From Epiperipatus broadwayi (lineage: Eukaryota > Onychophora > Udeonychophora > Euonychophora > Peripatidae): a DNA stretch of 64,000 bases. This document shows positions 36,690 to 49,864 of this stretch, piece after piece. The position numbers and the translations under genes were made by a program. Each line of letters begins with the position of its first letter. Position 1 is the first letter of the stretch. The stretch spans positions 62,001 to 126,000 of the forward strand of contig JAQFVV010000288.1 of the NCBI GenBank assembly GCA_028023455.1, written 5' to 3'. The notes under the pieces are model-generated. The model did no database searches, was not told the DNA's origin, and saw only the letters and a list, made by a program, of their open reading frames with translations.

Positions 36690-37151
36690 TACTTACGTAA
36701 TCAATGTGCGTTAAATAAATTTATAATTACAAATAAAGTGAGATTCATTATAAATAAAAATGAATGAACTTTCTCTGACAGAATATTAAAATTAATTTTC
36801 AATCATAGTAAAACAAATATCAAATTCAAATAATTTAAGCTTATGCTACAACAAGATTTTATTTGGACATGAAACATTTTTATATAGTTCTATAAAATAT
36901 TTTCGATCAAATAGGAGATATTAATGCTATAATATGAAAACAATTGAAATAGGAAACTGCCATAAGCAAATTAGATGATGTCTGAAATTTAAAAAGAACA
37001 GAGAAATTGAATTTGTAACGAAAAAAAAAAATTTTATATTATAAATTCTTCACAAAATAATTCAAGATATGATACTACAGAACTTAATTATATTTTGACT
37101 ACCAGAAAAGTAAGTATTTTAAGATTGCAATGTTTTAATGCATTTAATAGA

Positions 37152-37346
37152 GACATTGATTATCGGTAATGGAGGTGTAAAAATATTTGTAAAATACGTG
37201 GTAATGCAAAGTTAGAACGATAAATCAATTTACAAAGATATATAAGCAAGACATTGATTATCGGTAATGGAGGTGTAAAACATTTGTAAAATACGTGGTA
37301 ATGCAAAGTGAGAACGATAAATCAATTTAAAAAGATAATATAAGCA
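37152..37346. repeat. Two-copy tandem repeat, 98-bp unit
   Basis: GACATTGATTATCGGTAATG begins at 37152 and again at 37250. The units are almost identical through GGTAATGCAAAGT, GAACGATAAATCAATTTA and AAGATA. Confidence 0.85.
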
Positions 37347-37865
37347 AATTAATAGTCATAATATTTAAAACCACTTCAGTGAATTTAAACTAAAATTGTT
37401 AATCATGGTAAAATATTGACAGACTTTAATGTTAGTTCAGGATTTATTTGAAATTTTAAAAAAAATTAATTCATCACTATATATATATATATATTAAGAT
37501 GGTTATTACAAATAAAAAATTTACCAAAAAATTATCAGCTGATGAAAGCCAATATAAGTAAAAAATTAATACTGTATATGAAAATATTTAAAATTAATCA
37601 TTAAGAAAAATTCAATATCTGTGATCTTTAAAATTATGTGGAAAAGCATTAATAAAATTATAATTAAGTAGAACTATCGACTGAAAAGATATGAGAGAAT
37701 ATTGATGTCTAGAAAATTTTTAACTTTATTTAAACTTTTCAAATACAAATAACTTATTAGTAGTAAAACACAAATCAACACTGCCCATGAGTACACAATG
37801 TTTTCGAGTAGTAGTATTGCCACGTCTTCATGTATTGTTTTCTTGACCAGTAACAGTTTTAATAT

Positions 37866-37942
37866 AGGAATCGAACTTACACCCTTTGGTCCTTGATTAT
37901 CGAATTTTAAGCAAACACTCTAACCAACTGTCTAGAGTATTG
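37866..37942 (-). tRNA. tRNA-like relic (tRNA-Ile-like, probably SINE head or pseudogene)
   Basis: Read on the minus strand, CAGTTGGTTAGAGTG matches an internal promoter box A and AAGTTCGATTCC matches box B, at tRNA-like spacing. A GAT anticodon-like triplet lies between, but neither the anticodon stem nor the acceptor stem pairs well. It is more likely a tRNA-derived SINE fragment or pseudogene than a working tRNA. Confidence 0.45.
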
Positions 37943-38233
37943 CCTTAAAAATCGATATTCAAAAAACTAGTTAGAACATTGTCTTAAAATTTGATATTCA
38001 AGAATCTAAAGAAGATATGATAATAGATGGAGAGTAGATGTCTTGAGCTGGATGCTAGGAGATTATATATAATCTAGAAAAAAACACCTATGAGTTTAAT
38101 GGATGAAATAAACTAGTTTGTTGTTGGCATAATGTGGAGAAGTGAGGTTATGAATCAAAAATTTAAAAAGTATTTCATTTTGGACTCGATGATAATGATT
38201 GAAAATCATAAATAAACAAATTATATCAAATTT

Positions 38234-38239
<6 letters not shown>

Positions 38240-38280
<41 letters not shown>

Positions 38281-38285
38281 CTGTG

Positions 38286-38320
<35 letters not shown>
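38240..38320. repeat. (TA)n-(TG)n-(TA)n microsatellite
   Basis: TA run, then TGTGTG...CTGTGTCTG, then another TA run. Confidence 0.95.
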
Positions 38321-38323
<3 letters not shown>

Positions 38324-40600
38324 ATGAAAATTTTATTTTTGATTATACAATTTTAAATAAAGCTTAAACTGAATGAAATATTGAAATTTCTAAATTCTCA
38401 AATAAAGTACCTCAACACTGGTTATTATTTTAAAAGTTTTGACAATTTCATTGACTGACGTTTTCAGAAATCATTGCACATATGTCCATTTCTAAGGTAT
38501 CTCATTATCTTATATTTTTAATGCTAAATAAATTACATATTTATTTATTAATATTTATTTATAATAACGCCTTAATGAAAATTACATAACATTTAAATTA
38601 AAAACAGGTTTTAGTATTAAATTAATGATAGAAAAATGTAGAAAATTATTATTTACGTTTCTATAATGAACACTGCAAATTACTTTGCAAATATTCTTAC
38701 CGATTTATATATAATCAAATAATCACAAATTTAATCGATTAAAGAAAAAAAATCTGAAAAATATTTAATCTTTCTCTAAAATAAATTAATAAATTTATCT
38801 CTGAAAGCAATTTTCGATAATGGATTTTTTTTGTTTACAAGTTATTATTAATAAATCAATACAGGAAAAATATTTAATAATAATAGTAATAAAATAAAAT
38901 AAAAAATATTTAATAATATTTTTTTTTTTTAGTTTGTATTACGCAATACTTTTCCATTTATTTAGCAAAGGAGTGAATATAGCTTAAAATGATATACTGT
39001 TAGAAAATTGCTTGAGAATAAATTTCTATTTTTCTTTTATTGCTTTATTCAAATACATACATAATCTAATGTTTATTAAGTAAACTAATAAACCATATTT
39101 ATAATCGTCAACAGTTTATACTTTTACACTATTGTATTTATCTATATCATGTGACCAATAATTAGATGAAAGAAATAACTAGCCAAAAAATTGGAAATTA
39201 TAATACAACTTAAAGAAAAAACACATATCAATAAATAAACACCTTATTTATGGGTAATTTTTACTTTTGTGATTACTATCGCAAGCGACTGCTGTTATTT
39301 TTCAATGTTTAAATAAACGAAAATAAACAAGTAAAAATTAATTAAAATATTAGAAAAAGCGGTCACTGAATCAATAAGATAATAAATTATCAAAACATTT
39401 AAATCTGATACTTTTAAAAAATAATCAGTAGATTAATATTTTTTTTAATTTAATTTAAAATTAAAAAAATTGTCGTTGAAATAAGCTTTTATTTTAATTG
39501 CTAAAATAAAACAATATTTACAATTTATTTAATATTTTTATTAAACCTTTAAAAAAATAATTATTATTAAAATCAAATTCCGTTAAATTTGATGATTTAA
39601 AAGACCGAAGTAATGGCAATATTATTAATATTATAATTTATCTAAAATGCGGATTCTCTACACTATTTCAGCGATGCTATTTACAAAATCGCGGCAATTT
39701 ATAAGGATCAGAAAAACGTAAATACGGAAAGATGTAACAATTTCTGTAGTACACGTATACGAAGTAATATGGTCTTTGAGCTATATAATCGTCAAATATG
39801 TGATGGTTTTATTGGATAGGATTAGAGCAAATGTTCAGAGCCAAGGCCTACCGAGTAAAAGCTGGAGCCCGTTTCAATATTTAACGGGGGAAGGGTTCTT
39901 TTACACGGGATAAAAAATCGAAATTTAAAAACTTATCTTATTTGCAAATATAATGCTTTACAATTAGTATAAATCAAATCAAGAACGCTTAGATAAAACT
40001 GTTATTTATACGTATGTTATTTCGTTTACTCAAACATTGATTCAATAGAATTGCACGAATAGATACTTATTATGTATAAATAATTACTTATTTTTTAAAA
40101 ATTATAAATATGACTTTGTGCAATTTATTGAATCAGTATTTAAAAAAAAAAAAAAGATAAAATGCACGTAATGCAAAAATTTATATTTTATTTTATTGAA
40201 ATATTTATTTCTTTGCCAATCCGTTAATAATATCGTTATAATTTGATCTTTTTCTTGATAATTCTGATTCAATAAAAAAAAATTGAACTGCTCCGATTAA
40301 CATGAGCACAACAATGCAAACATTTAGATATACATATTATAGGCAGCCTTTGACAAGAAATCCATATCATGCAGACCTGGATCGTTGATATATGCCAAGG
40401 ATCTGTCTAACTGCGTCTAACACCAACATTTACTGTCCGGTTAAAACGTGGTTAGAATTTACATGACATGAATTCCTAGAATTCAATTATGATTGACAGA
40501 CAACCTTCATAATGTTGTTTTCAAACAGTATTTAGTGTTTCTGTTCCAAAATGAGTAAGAAGAATCAACAATTTATAGTTCCAAGATCTGAGAAAATTAT
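38321..40600. other. Unannotated very AT-rich DNA
   Basis: No gene or repeat pair recognised. The patch at 39820-39920 is less AT-rich but has no identifiable feature. Confidence 0.5.
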
Positions 40601-40675
40601 TGTTTTTTTTTGTTTTGTTTTGTTTTTTTTTGTTTTGTTTTTTTTACAATCGTTAAGAAAAGTATTGTTTATTCG

Positions 40676-40822
40676 ATATATTCTGATAATGGTATTGCAG
40701 CAGTTGCAAAGAAACATAATCTAAAATGTCATTTCAAGAATAATCACAGCTCTTTTAACAATAATCATCTATCTAAATATGAGATTAAAAATATATATTG
40801 TTTATACATTGATGCCATATAG
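40676..40822 (+). pseudogene. Possible BED-finger fragment of a hAT transposase
   Basis: A short frame reads GIAAVAKKHNLKCHFKNNHS, then SFNNNHLSKYEIKN. The spacing of the HNLKCHF...NHSSF part resembles the His end of BED-type zinc fingers in hAT transposases (HLxRHxxxxHxxF). The cysteine half is replaced by an upstream T-rich run. No other transposase motif is nearby. Weak call; it may be chance. Confidence 0.25.
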
Positions 40823-41091
40823 TAGTATTTAATAAATCTTTGTCCAGTACTATCCAAATATCCCTAGACTAGTTTCTAGAATATAGCTGGCATCAATGAA
40901 GAAAATTTGGATCTTTGACTGTATATTTGGATCTTTAAGAACTAATGCACATTTATTTTTAAAGTCACTTTTAAGCATGTCATTAATTACTAGCAAGATT
41001 TGGAAAAATTGATAAAAAAGCAAGAGAAGACTATATGATATCATATTGGTAATGTGAATTAAAATAACTACCCAGAAATCTATTTTATATG

Positions 41092-41095
41092 ATAT
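41092..41095. other. Target-site duplication of element 2, left copy (ATAT)
   Basis: ATAT directly before the TG of the left LTR is matched by ATAT directly after the CA of the right LTR (49865-49868). Four bases is in the Gypsy range, but the sequence is low complexity, so the match alone is weak. Confidence 0.45.
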
Positions 41096-43709
41096 TGTAC
41101 CGGTAAAATCACCATGCTTAATCACGCACAGTAATCCGAATTCAAACCCAGTCCACGTCTAGGAATAAATTCCAAAATGCAAACCAAATTCAAACCCAAA
41201 CCCCTGGCATGACCAACCGATGAACAACGCAACAACGGTACGTGGTTTTCCCTTTACTAGCTCGTCGGAAAACACAGACTAAATTACCCTACAATCAGTT
41301 ATTCATATATATCTTATATTCGAGATATGGGTACGGTTAATAATTCAATATATATTTAAGTTGTCGATACAGACAGCAGGTACTTAACTAGGTTTCGAGA
41401 GTAATAAGACAAGAGAGACAAAAATAGATTAGATAAATTTTAATAATTATTGAAATCATTGAATACTATGTACAGATACGTATATTTCTAATAATTTGCT
41501 ACTAGTCCTTAATAATCATTTTAGACTGATAGACAAAACGCATGCCAATATTTATATGTTTTAAATGGTCGTACGAGTTGATATGAGAATCAGAGGAATT
41601 TGAGCGTTTAAAATATTTACTTCCTATTTTATATTAAGTTGTTTGATGTTAATAGATTCAAACCATTACGTATACAGATAATTGGAGGAGGCTTTATATA
41701 AGAATATAATATAATAATGATGTACTGATGGTTGCAGAGCTTAAGATATACTACAATAATAACTTGTGGTGCATTGACGGAAGACCGGGCGGCTTGTATT
41801 TTGACAAGTCTTAATGCCCCCAAGTAGATCCGGGACACTACAACCAGCCGGGATCATTTTCAAACCCCGGTGATCCAAGAGATTATCTGGAGAAGAATTT
41901 CTTTTTTTCCAATTGGTAGTAAAAACGAGACGCCAATTTAGGCGAAGGAAAAGGCACTGCCACAGTAACATCGAGGAAGAGTGATTGGAAGTGGACTTAA
42001 AGCGAAACTATATAAAACCTTGATTATCTCTCCGTAACATTTTCTACGCAACAATCTGATATGACTATTCAAAATAAAACATGGCGAAATCAAAAAGATC
42101 ACAAAAGTAACGATTAATTAATTTCACTCTGAAACCCATAACTCCCCAGGTTGTTCGGAAGGTAATAATAGTAACAAAAATATTCACTTTATATTATTAC
42201 TCCGTTCATATATAAAAAATAACATAATAAAAATTTAGACTTTATTTTATATTTGTTATTTGAAGCAATGATTAAAATATCATTTTGACAAAATAAAAGG
42301 AACAATACAGGTACTTGAATATTTCTCAAGTCAACATAAACGAACCAATTTTTTTTAGTTCAATAAAAGAAAATTACTTTTAAAATGAATATGCTAATAA
42401 TACTATGAAATAAACTTTAATGGCTTTAACTAGAGTTGAAAAATATTATTATTGGCATCGCTTTGTTTGTAAATGTAAGAAATAATAAAAATATAAATAT
42501 ATTCACTAATGGATTACTATTAGGCACAAAATATTAGTAAATTATCATCTAAAGACTAGAGCACAGAAATATTAGAGAAGAAATTTACTGACAGGCTTTA
42601 GTGTAACATTTTAATGAAGGAAAACAAGAAATTTACATGTAATTACTTAGATTAATTCATAACAGATTAAATAATAAAATTATTGAGCTTAGAGGAAAGT
42701 TAAAAAGTTCATGTAACAAGAGTTACCATTCTTTCTTCATCCGGCTTTTCTCCTTGCAGTAATGTTTATGCAGAACGTAGGCTTGCATTTTGAATTCCTT
42801 AGAATGGCATGATTAATATAAAGGTTGGAATTGAGAAAACTGGAAGCACAGGAAACATTATGGATCAGCGGCTCGAAAGATTTAAATCGGCAGAACAGGG
42901 ATCAGCTTCTTGGACTTAGCCCAACATTATTGCAATTTACCGGGCAACTTCTTAATCACAGTTGAGATGATTTCTCTGGCACAGCTATTTTGCTGTAGCT
43001 CGAGACGGTCTACCCACAGCAAAGTCAAAAAGTAGAGTCCCCTAGTATATTATAATATAAGATCGCTATGGTTGAACACTCTGCCTGGTTTTTGTTCATG
43101 ACTCCGCCTCCTTTGATTTTCTGGCCTCCAGCAATATCTAATTTTGACTATACAATTGCATTCGCTTTTCTTGATAAGAGTCCTACATTTCTCATTTCCA
43201 TTGTTTGATTTACATTTTTTTTCTAAATTCAATACATGATTCTAAATTGACAAACTAAATAATTACATAGGAATTCGTGAATACAAAATTGAAATTCATT
43301 ATCTTAACTTTCAAAGTACAAACTAATTATTCTATACATTTTGTACACGTAAGATTTGACTAAAAATACCGATCAAAGGAATGTGACTTTTGATCAGCAT
43401 TTTTAAATGACTTTGTATAATTTTGAAAGATTTAAAATTAAAAAAAAATATACATGCAATGAAACTTTTAAATTGAGCGAATATAAACCTACAAACCACA
43501 CACACGAATATCATTTATCATGATTTGTAATATTTATACGTGTAATATTTACATTAAATTCTTTTAAACAAAGCATAAAATAACTAACTTAAAATTTATG
43601 TGGCCTGGAATAAAAAAAGCCTCATTGCGGGTAAATAGTGATTTAGAATTACCGTACTTCAAAATGAAAACTATGAAACTAAGATCGATCCTTCGATCTG
43701 TCTGTTTCA
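41096..43709 (-). repeat. 3' LTR of element 2 (element sense), 2614 bp
   Basis: On the plus strand it starts TGTACCGGTAAAATCACC and ends GATCTGTCTGTTTCA. It is near-identical to 46468-49864 except that it lacks the 780-bp block 48338-49117, having about 13 other bases there (42948-42960). Frames within it (41629-41838, 41741-41971, 43050-43232, 43332-43514) mostly recur in the other LTR because of the duplication and have no recognisable product. Confidence 0.9.
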
Positions 43710-43718
43710 TTTCTTCCT
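43710..43718 (-). other. Polypurine tract of element 2
   Basis: On the minus strand AGGAAGAAA directly abuts the TG of the 3' LTR, the expected place of the plus-strand primer. Confidence 0.55.
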
Positions 43719-43955
43719 ACTTAAAAAAAAACAAAAAAAAAATGTTTATACATATTTTACTGACTTACATTTCATTACAAAGTTGACCAACTTTGGAGAA
43801 CAGTCTGGGTGAGAGTTTGAACCTAAACATGGGTGTGAAATGATACATTTTATCAATCATTTGTATATTAATATCCATTGTTCTTTACTCATCATCTGAA
43901 ACATTGATAACATAGTGGTCGTTTACCAGGTTATCCCAAAATTACTGTTTGTTTT

Positions 43956-45077
43956 CTATGGTCTCCCTGGGTCAGGAGGTATATAAGGCTTTAATTGTCT
44001 CGTGTTGTAATGACTCTGCTCCCATTCCCTTTTTGTTGGAGACAAATCCCCATAATCAATCTGGTTTAAAAGCTCAATAGTTTTTTCAAACAACATGGGG
44101 CAGATTCCCAGCATCATTCTTTGTATCCATGGTGGTAAATTATGCACAATAATCTGGATAATGTGCTGATCAGTGTACTTAAAAGCAGTAAGAGATTTAA
44201 GTACTGTCACTTGGTGAATGAAGAATGCTGCATAACCCTGTCTGTTGTTCTCATTATATTTTTGACTTGAGAGCTTATGTAAAAGTCCCTCCTGCTTCTC
44301 TTCACTCCAATACCTTTTTAAAAGGGCATTTCCATAACCTTGGATTGTAATCGGTGGATTTTTCAGTAATTTCCACCAAGCCTTCACAGATTCTTTTAGA
44401 TAATGGCTGGCCACTGTTATTTTCTCCTTCTCGGTCATTTGGTGTAAGCATAAAAACTCCTTGACACTATCCAAATGTACATCTGGATTTTCTCTGGGGT
44501 CACCTTTAAATATTTGAATTTGAATGGATGATCCAAAGTATGGTATATTACTCATCCTTATTTGTGGATTTATTGTCTGCTCTATTTTTATTTCTTTTCC
44601 TTTGATAGCAGTTTCCCTTGCTCCTCTTGGTTTTTTAATTTGACCCTGCCTCTCAGTTTGCATCTCCGACTCATCATTACTAACTTCTACCTTCTGGCTT
44701 GTTTTCTCTTCACTGACTTCCTCGCTCGGAATTTCCAACTCCTTCGGTATGGTTTGGGCATCTTCTTCCTTCTTTGTATTGCTATGGGATTCCTCTTCCC
44801 GATCTGGTTTACCGTCAATCCCCATACGCCCTTCTTCAATTCTCAACATCCGCTCCATCATAGCCATCATAAGTTTTCTATCCTCTCTCATCACCTCGAG
44901 AATCGTGTAAAACTTCCCATCATCATCATGAACCCTCTGCTTGGCCTTCTTCTCTAACCGTCTACAACTTTTTCTTTTATCAGAATATTTTTTTAAAACA
45001 ATCTCATGATCACTGGATGTGTCTGATGTTTCTGCGCTATTTCCAGATGATTTACTGTTCCCTTCTATTTCTGCCAT
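43956..45077 (-). CDS. gag: Gag protein of element 2 (intact, 373 residues)
   Basis: Uninterrupted frame from ATG at 45077. The N-terminal half is charged: a Ser/Asp/Glu-rich start, a basic stretch KRKSCRRLEKKAKQR, a Met-rich helix (DRKLMMAMMERMLRIEEG) and a Lys/Glu-rich linker with coiled-coil character. The C-terminal half is a retrotransposon Gag core with FKGDPRENPDVHLDSV, ASHYLKESVKAWWKLL, LLKRYWSEEKQEGLL and NLPPWIQRMMLG. Gag proteins package the element RNA into virus-like particles. No CCHC zinc knuckle and no protease follow; the frame ends 247 bp before the 3' LTR. It is the only long intact frame in the element. The plus-strand frame at 44562-44957 is its shadow. Confidence 0.85.
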   Translation of the reverse strand: MAEIEGNSKSSGNSAETSDTSSDHEIVLKKYSDKRKSCRRLEKKAKQRVHDDDGKFYTILEVMREDRKLMMAMMERMLRIEEGRMGIDGKPDREEESHSNTKKEEDAQTIPKELEIPSEEVSEEKTSQKVEVSNDESEMQTERQGQIKKPRGARETAIKGKEIKIEQTINPQIRMSNIPYFGSSIQIQIFKGDPRENPDVHLDSVKEFLCLHQMTEKEKITVASHYLKESVKAWWKLLKNPPITIQGYGNALLKRYWSEEKQEGLLHKLSSQKYNENNRQGYAAFFIHQVTVLKSLTAFKYTDQHIIQIIVHNLPPWIQRMMLGICPMLFEKTIELLNQIDYGDLSPTKREWEQSHYNTRQLKPYIPPDPGRP

Positions 45078-46467
45078 TTTATATTCTTTTATTAATTATA
45101 TGTGTAATTCTAGCACGTGAATTAGTTATTTGCGAAAAATTTTTTTATTTATACATATTCATAAAAGATACTGATCCCTGATCCTATATGCCAAATCCTC
45201 CCCGCTGCTGATACTGTTCCCACCTTTCTCATCCAGTTTGTGTGTTTTCCTTCCTTTCTCTTTTTTTTCTTTCGCCTATGTTCCTGTTATCTAAAACCCT
45301 TTTTTTTATGTATATATGATATGATAACGTGTATCTAAATTATTAATAAGGGAAGAGAAAAACTATATTTCACCCAGTTCGAACTGTTCTCCTCAGTCCT
45401 GTAAAACAAAACATATTAACAATTAGTATATAACACAATAATATTCTTATAATACTGTCAGTAACTCTCTCTCTATATATATATCACAATTTCTCTCTTT
45501 TATAGACCAAACAAAAAACTCACCACTGCTGTATGGACAAACATATTTGCTGACAAATTTATTTGAAAGGTGCCAGCCAGCAACATGTGACCAAAGGTAA
45601 TTTAATCCACTGATCCCCCAAATATATACTTATTATGTGACTTAATAAAACCATTTGATTCAAAAACATAATGTTTTATGTAAAATGTTTAATATTAACG
45701 CTACATCTGCGGGTTTATCAATTACAATTTCAAGTTTCTATAACGTAAGTGTATATACCCTTAACACTTTGCCGACTGTATCTGGCTGATTGGTGTTATA
45801 TAAAAAAAAAATTAACCTAAACGGTTACTCTACTTAATACCGGATAGCACATATTCTGGCCAATAACTTTATTCAACTGACATTTATGTTATGCGCTGAC
45901 TTTGATAAGATTTCTATATTAAACAATATATATACACACATACATGTGTTTATTTTTAAGACATGAAAAGTAATCCTACTTTCTTTATTTTTTTTTTTTT
46001 TTTTTTTTTAAATTTCAAACAACGAAAAAAAATGAACTTGCAAAAGGATTTATGAAATAACATTCGTTTATTTTGAATTAAATAAACGCACAAAATCGCA
46101 ATACAGGTTTTCACTTGCTTTGAAACCATTCCTCAATATTTTTGTCATTAAGACAAAACTTCAAAGTCGCTTTCACACTTTTTTCTTCAAAAAAAAAATC
46201 TCACTATATTATCTTAACAATATTAGAAGGCAATCTATTCAACTGAAACTACTTGAAAGCAAGGGTGAAAAAAAATTTAGTATATTTGACTTACTCAAAA
46301 CATCGTTTTAAACTTCGCATTTTAATAACGCAAAATATATATATCTCAACGGTATGAAAAAAAAATCGAGTATTTCTATAATTTAATATTTACTCTTGTT
46401 CACTCTGCAGGGTGTGGGAGATTTCTTCATCAGAGCACCATGGAGGGTGTCCAAAATTTTGAACTAC
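45078..46467 (-). other. Leader region of element 2 (between 5' LTR and gag)
   Basis: About 1.4 kb in element sense between the LTR and the gag start, AT-rich with T- and TA-runs. TGGACACCCTCCATGG lies about 15 bases after the LTR on the minus strand and starts with TGG like primer-binding sites, but I cannot match it to a tRNA. No hairpin array like that of element 1 is obvious. Confidence 0.5.
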
Positions 46468-49400
46468 TGTACCGGTAAAATCACCATGCCTAATCACGCA
46501 CAGTAATCCGAATTCAAACCCAGTCCACGTCTAGGAATAAATTCCAAAATGCAAACCAAATTCAAACCCAAACCCCTGGCATGACCAACCGATGAACAAC
46601 GCAACAACGGTACGTGGTTTTCCCTTTACTAGCTCGTCGGAAAACACAGACTAAATTACCCTACAATCAGTTATTCATATATATCTTATATTTGAGATAT
46701 GGGTACGGTTAATAATTCAATATATATTTAAGTTGTCGATACAGACAGCAGGTGCTTAACTAGGTTTCGACAGTAATAAGACAAGAGAGACAAAAATAGA
46801 TTAGATAAATTTTTAATAATTATTGAAATCATTGAATACTATGTACAGATACGGTAAAATTTTCATACGTATATTTCTAATAATTTGCTACTAGTCCTTA
46901 ATAATCATTTTAGACTGATAGACAAAACGCATGCCAATATTTATATGTTTTAAATGGTCGTACGAGTTGATATGAGAATCAGAGGAATTTGAGCGTTTAA
47001 AATATTTACTTCCTATTTTATATTAAGTTGTTTGATGTTAATAGATTCAAACCATTACGTATACAGATAATTGGAGGAGGCTTTATATAAGAATATAATA
47101 TAATAATGATGTACTGATGGTTGCAGAGCTTAAGATATACTACAATAATAACTTGTGGTGCATTGACGGAAGACCGGGCGGCTTGTATTTTGACAAGTCT
47201 TAATGCCCCCAAGTAGATCCGGGACACTACAACCAGCCGGGATCATTTTCAAACCCTGGTGATCCAAGAGATTATCTGGAGAAGAATTTCTTTTTTTCCA
47301 ATTGGTAGTAAAAACGAGACGCCAATTTAGGCGAAGGAAAAGGCACTGCCACAGTAACATCGAGGAAGAGTGATTGGAAGTGGACTTAAAGCGAAACTAT
47401 ATAAAACCTTGATTATCTCTCCATAACATTTTCTACGCAACAATCTGATATGACTATTCAAAATAAAACATGGCGAAATCAAAAAGATCACAAAAGTAAC
47501 GATTAATTAATTTCACTCTGAAACCCATAACTCCCCAGGTTGTTCGGAAGGTAATAATAGTAACAAAAATATTCACTTTATATTATTACTCCGTTCATAT
47601 ATAAAAAATAACATAATAAAAATTTAGACTTTATTTTATATTTGTTATTTGAAGCAAAGATTAAAATATCATTTTGACAAAATAAAAGGAACAATACAGG
47701 TACTTGAATATTTCTCAAGTCAACATAAACGAACCAATTTTTTTTAGTTCAATAAAAGAAAATTACTTTTAAAATGAATATGCTAATAATACTATGAAAT
47801 AAACTTCAATGGCTTTAACTAGAGTTGAAAAATATTATTATTGGCATCGCTTTGTTTGTAAATGTAAGTAATAATAAAAATATAAGTATATTCACTAATG
47901 GATTACTATTAGGCACAAAATATTAGTAAATTATCATCTAAAGACTAGAGCACAGAAATATTAGAGAAGAAATTTACTGACAGGCTTTAGTGTAACATTT
48001 TAACGAAGGAAAACAAGAAATTTACATGTAATTACTTAGATTAATTCATAACAGATTAAATAATAAAATTATTGAGCTTAGAGGAAAGTTAAAAAGTTCA
48101 TGTAACAAGAGTTACCATTCTTTCTTCGTCCGGCTTTTCTCCTTGCGGTAATGTTTATGCAGAACGTAGGCGCGCATTTTGGATTCCTTAGAACGGCATG
48201 ATTAATATAAAGGTTGGAATTGAGAAAACTGGAAGCACAGGAAACATTATGGATCAGCGGCTTGAAAGATTTAAATCGGCAGAACAGGGATCAGCTTCTT
48301 GGACTTAGCCCAACATTATTGCAATTTACCGGGCAACCTCGCCGCAGGTGGTAACACTCAAAGCTTTTAATTGGCTGATGCACAAAATAATGTGTCAATT
48401 TTTCAAAAGTTATTGACCGTTTTTTTAAATATATTCACTTTAGTTTCGTTTTTAAAAAGTATATTAGTAATTTCTCACATTATAAAAATAAACGAAAGTT
48501 TGTTCAAAAATAAATTTTGATTTTTAATTTTAAAAATATTTGTTACGGTTGACATGAAAAGAAACGTCAATCATAATTTCACGTTATGATTTTTTTTTCC
48601 CGACTTTGCAATAAATAAATAATTCTTGCTAAAATTTTAACTATTTTTGTAAAATAATATTTATTTTTGACATATTATATGAAAATAATTTGTATTTTAT
48701 TTGTATTTCATCAAAAAATATTTTAAAATGCTCTAAAACATTCGTTTATCATTTTCAAAATAAAACAAAAGCGTTCATAACTTTTTAATTTTTGGCAGCC
48801 ATATAAAAATTTTAACAGCCAATAAGATTCACGAAAAGATGATGAGAAGGCGGAGCTTTTCCATTTTCTTTTGTTTACAAAATTTCAACAGCCAATAAGA
48901 TTCAAAAAAAGATGTGAAAAGGCAGTGCTTTGTTTTTGTTTGACATAAATCGTCTTTTTATTGATTTTTTACTTGTAAAATAATTCAATAGATGGCAGTA
49001 TATTATAAAACTTTTTGCGTTCTAATGACGTCAAAATCGTAAACATAGTACGAAAACTAAGCAATTTACAGTGATGTCAAATTTCCTCGATTAAAAACGA
49101 GTAGGTCAGTCAAATGGTTGAGATGATTTCTCTGGCACAGCTACTTTGCTGTAGCTCGAGACGGTCTACCCACAGAAAAGTCAAAAAGTAGAGTCCCCTA
49201 GTATATTATAATATAAGATCGCTATGGTTGATCACTCTGCCTAGTTTTTGTTCATGACTCCGCCTCCTTTGATTTTCTGGCCTCCAGCAATATCTAATTT
49301 TGACTATACAATTGCATTCGCTTTTCTTGATAAGAGTCCTACATTTCTCATTTCCGTTGTTTGATTTACATTTTTTTCTAAATTCAATACATGATTCTAA

Positions 49401-49864
49401 ATTGACAAACTAAATAATTACATAGGAATTCGTGAATACAAAATTGAAATTCATTATCTTAACTTCCAAAGTACAAACTAATTATTCTATACATTTTGTA
49501 CACGTAAGATTTGACTAAAAATACCGATCAAAGGAATGTGACTTTTGATCAGCATTTTTAAATGACTTTGTATAATTTTGAAAGATTTAAAATTAAAAAA
49601 AAATATACACGCAATGAAACTTTTAAATTGAGCGAATATAAACCTACAAACCACACACGCGAATATCATTTATCATGATTTGTAATATTTATACTTGTAA
49701 TATTTACATTAAATTCTTTTAAACAAAGCATAAAATAGCTAACTTAAAATTTATGTGGCCTGGAATAGAAAAAGCCTCATTGCGGGTAAATAGTGATTTA
49801 GAATTACCGTACTTCAAAATGAAAACTATGAAACTAAGATCGATCCTTCGATCTGTCTGTTTCA
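46468..49864 (-). repeat. 5' LTR of element 2 (element sense), 3397 bp
   Basis: Starts TGTACCGGTAAAATCACC and ends TCTGTCTGTTTCA on the plus strand. Same as 41096-43709 with few substitutions, a short insertion near 46855-46868 and the extra block 48338-49117. Confidence 0.9.
48338..49117. repeat. 780-bp block present in only one LTR of element 2
   Basis: Flanked by the shared words GGGCAAC (left) and GTTGAGATGATTTCTC (right). The other LTR has TTCTTAATCACA at this place. Inside is a two-copy tandem repeat of about 73 bp (48814-48945) whose units start AACAGCCAATAAGATTCA. No reading frame and no terminal inverted repeats were seen. It could be an insertion, or original LTR sequence deleted from the other copy. 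Confidence 0.7.

Larger units (their letters stand above)
41096..49864 (-). mobile_element. Complete young gag-only LTR retrotransposon (element 2)
   Basis: Near-identical direct repeats with TG...CA ends (41096-43709 and 46468-49864) flank about 2.76 kb. That interior contains one intact minus-strand gag (43956-45077) and no reverse transcriptase, protease, RNase H or integrase. A purine run precedes the 3' LTR in element sense. By eye the LTRs differ at only scattered sites apart from one large length difference, so insertion is recent. The layout is that of a terminal-repeat retrotransposon carrying only gag. It would need pol from an autonomous relative. Confidence 0.85.

Noticed and set aside
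46420-46445. CTCTGATGAAGAAAT on the minus strand as a further hammerhead motif in element 2
   Set aside because: CTGATGA is present, but no stem II followed by GAAA can be formed. It is simply the leader next to the LTR.
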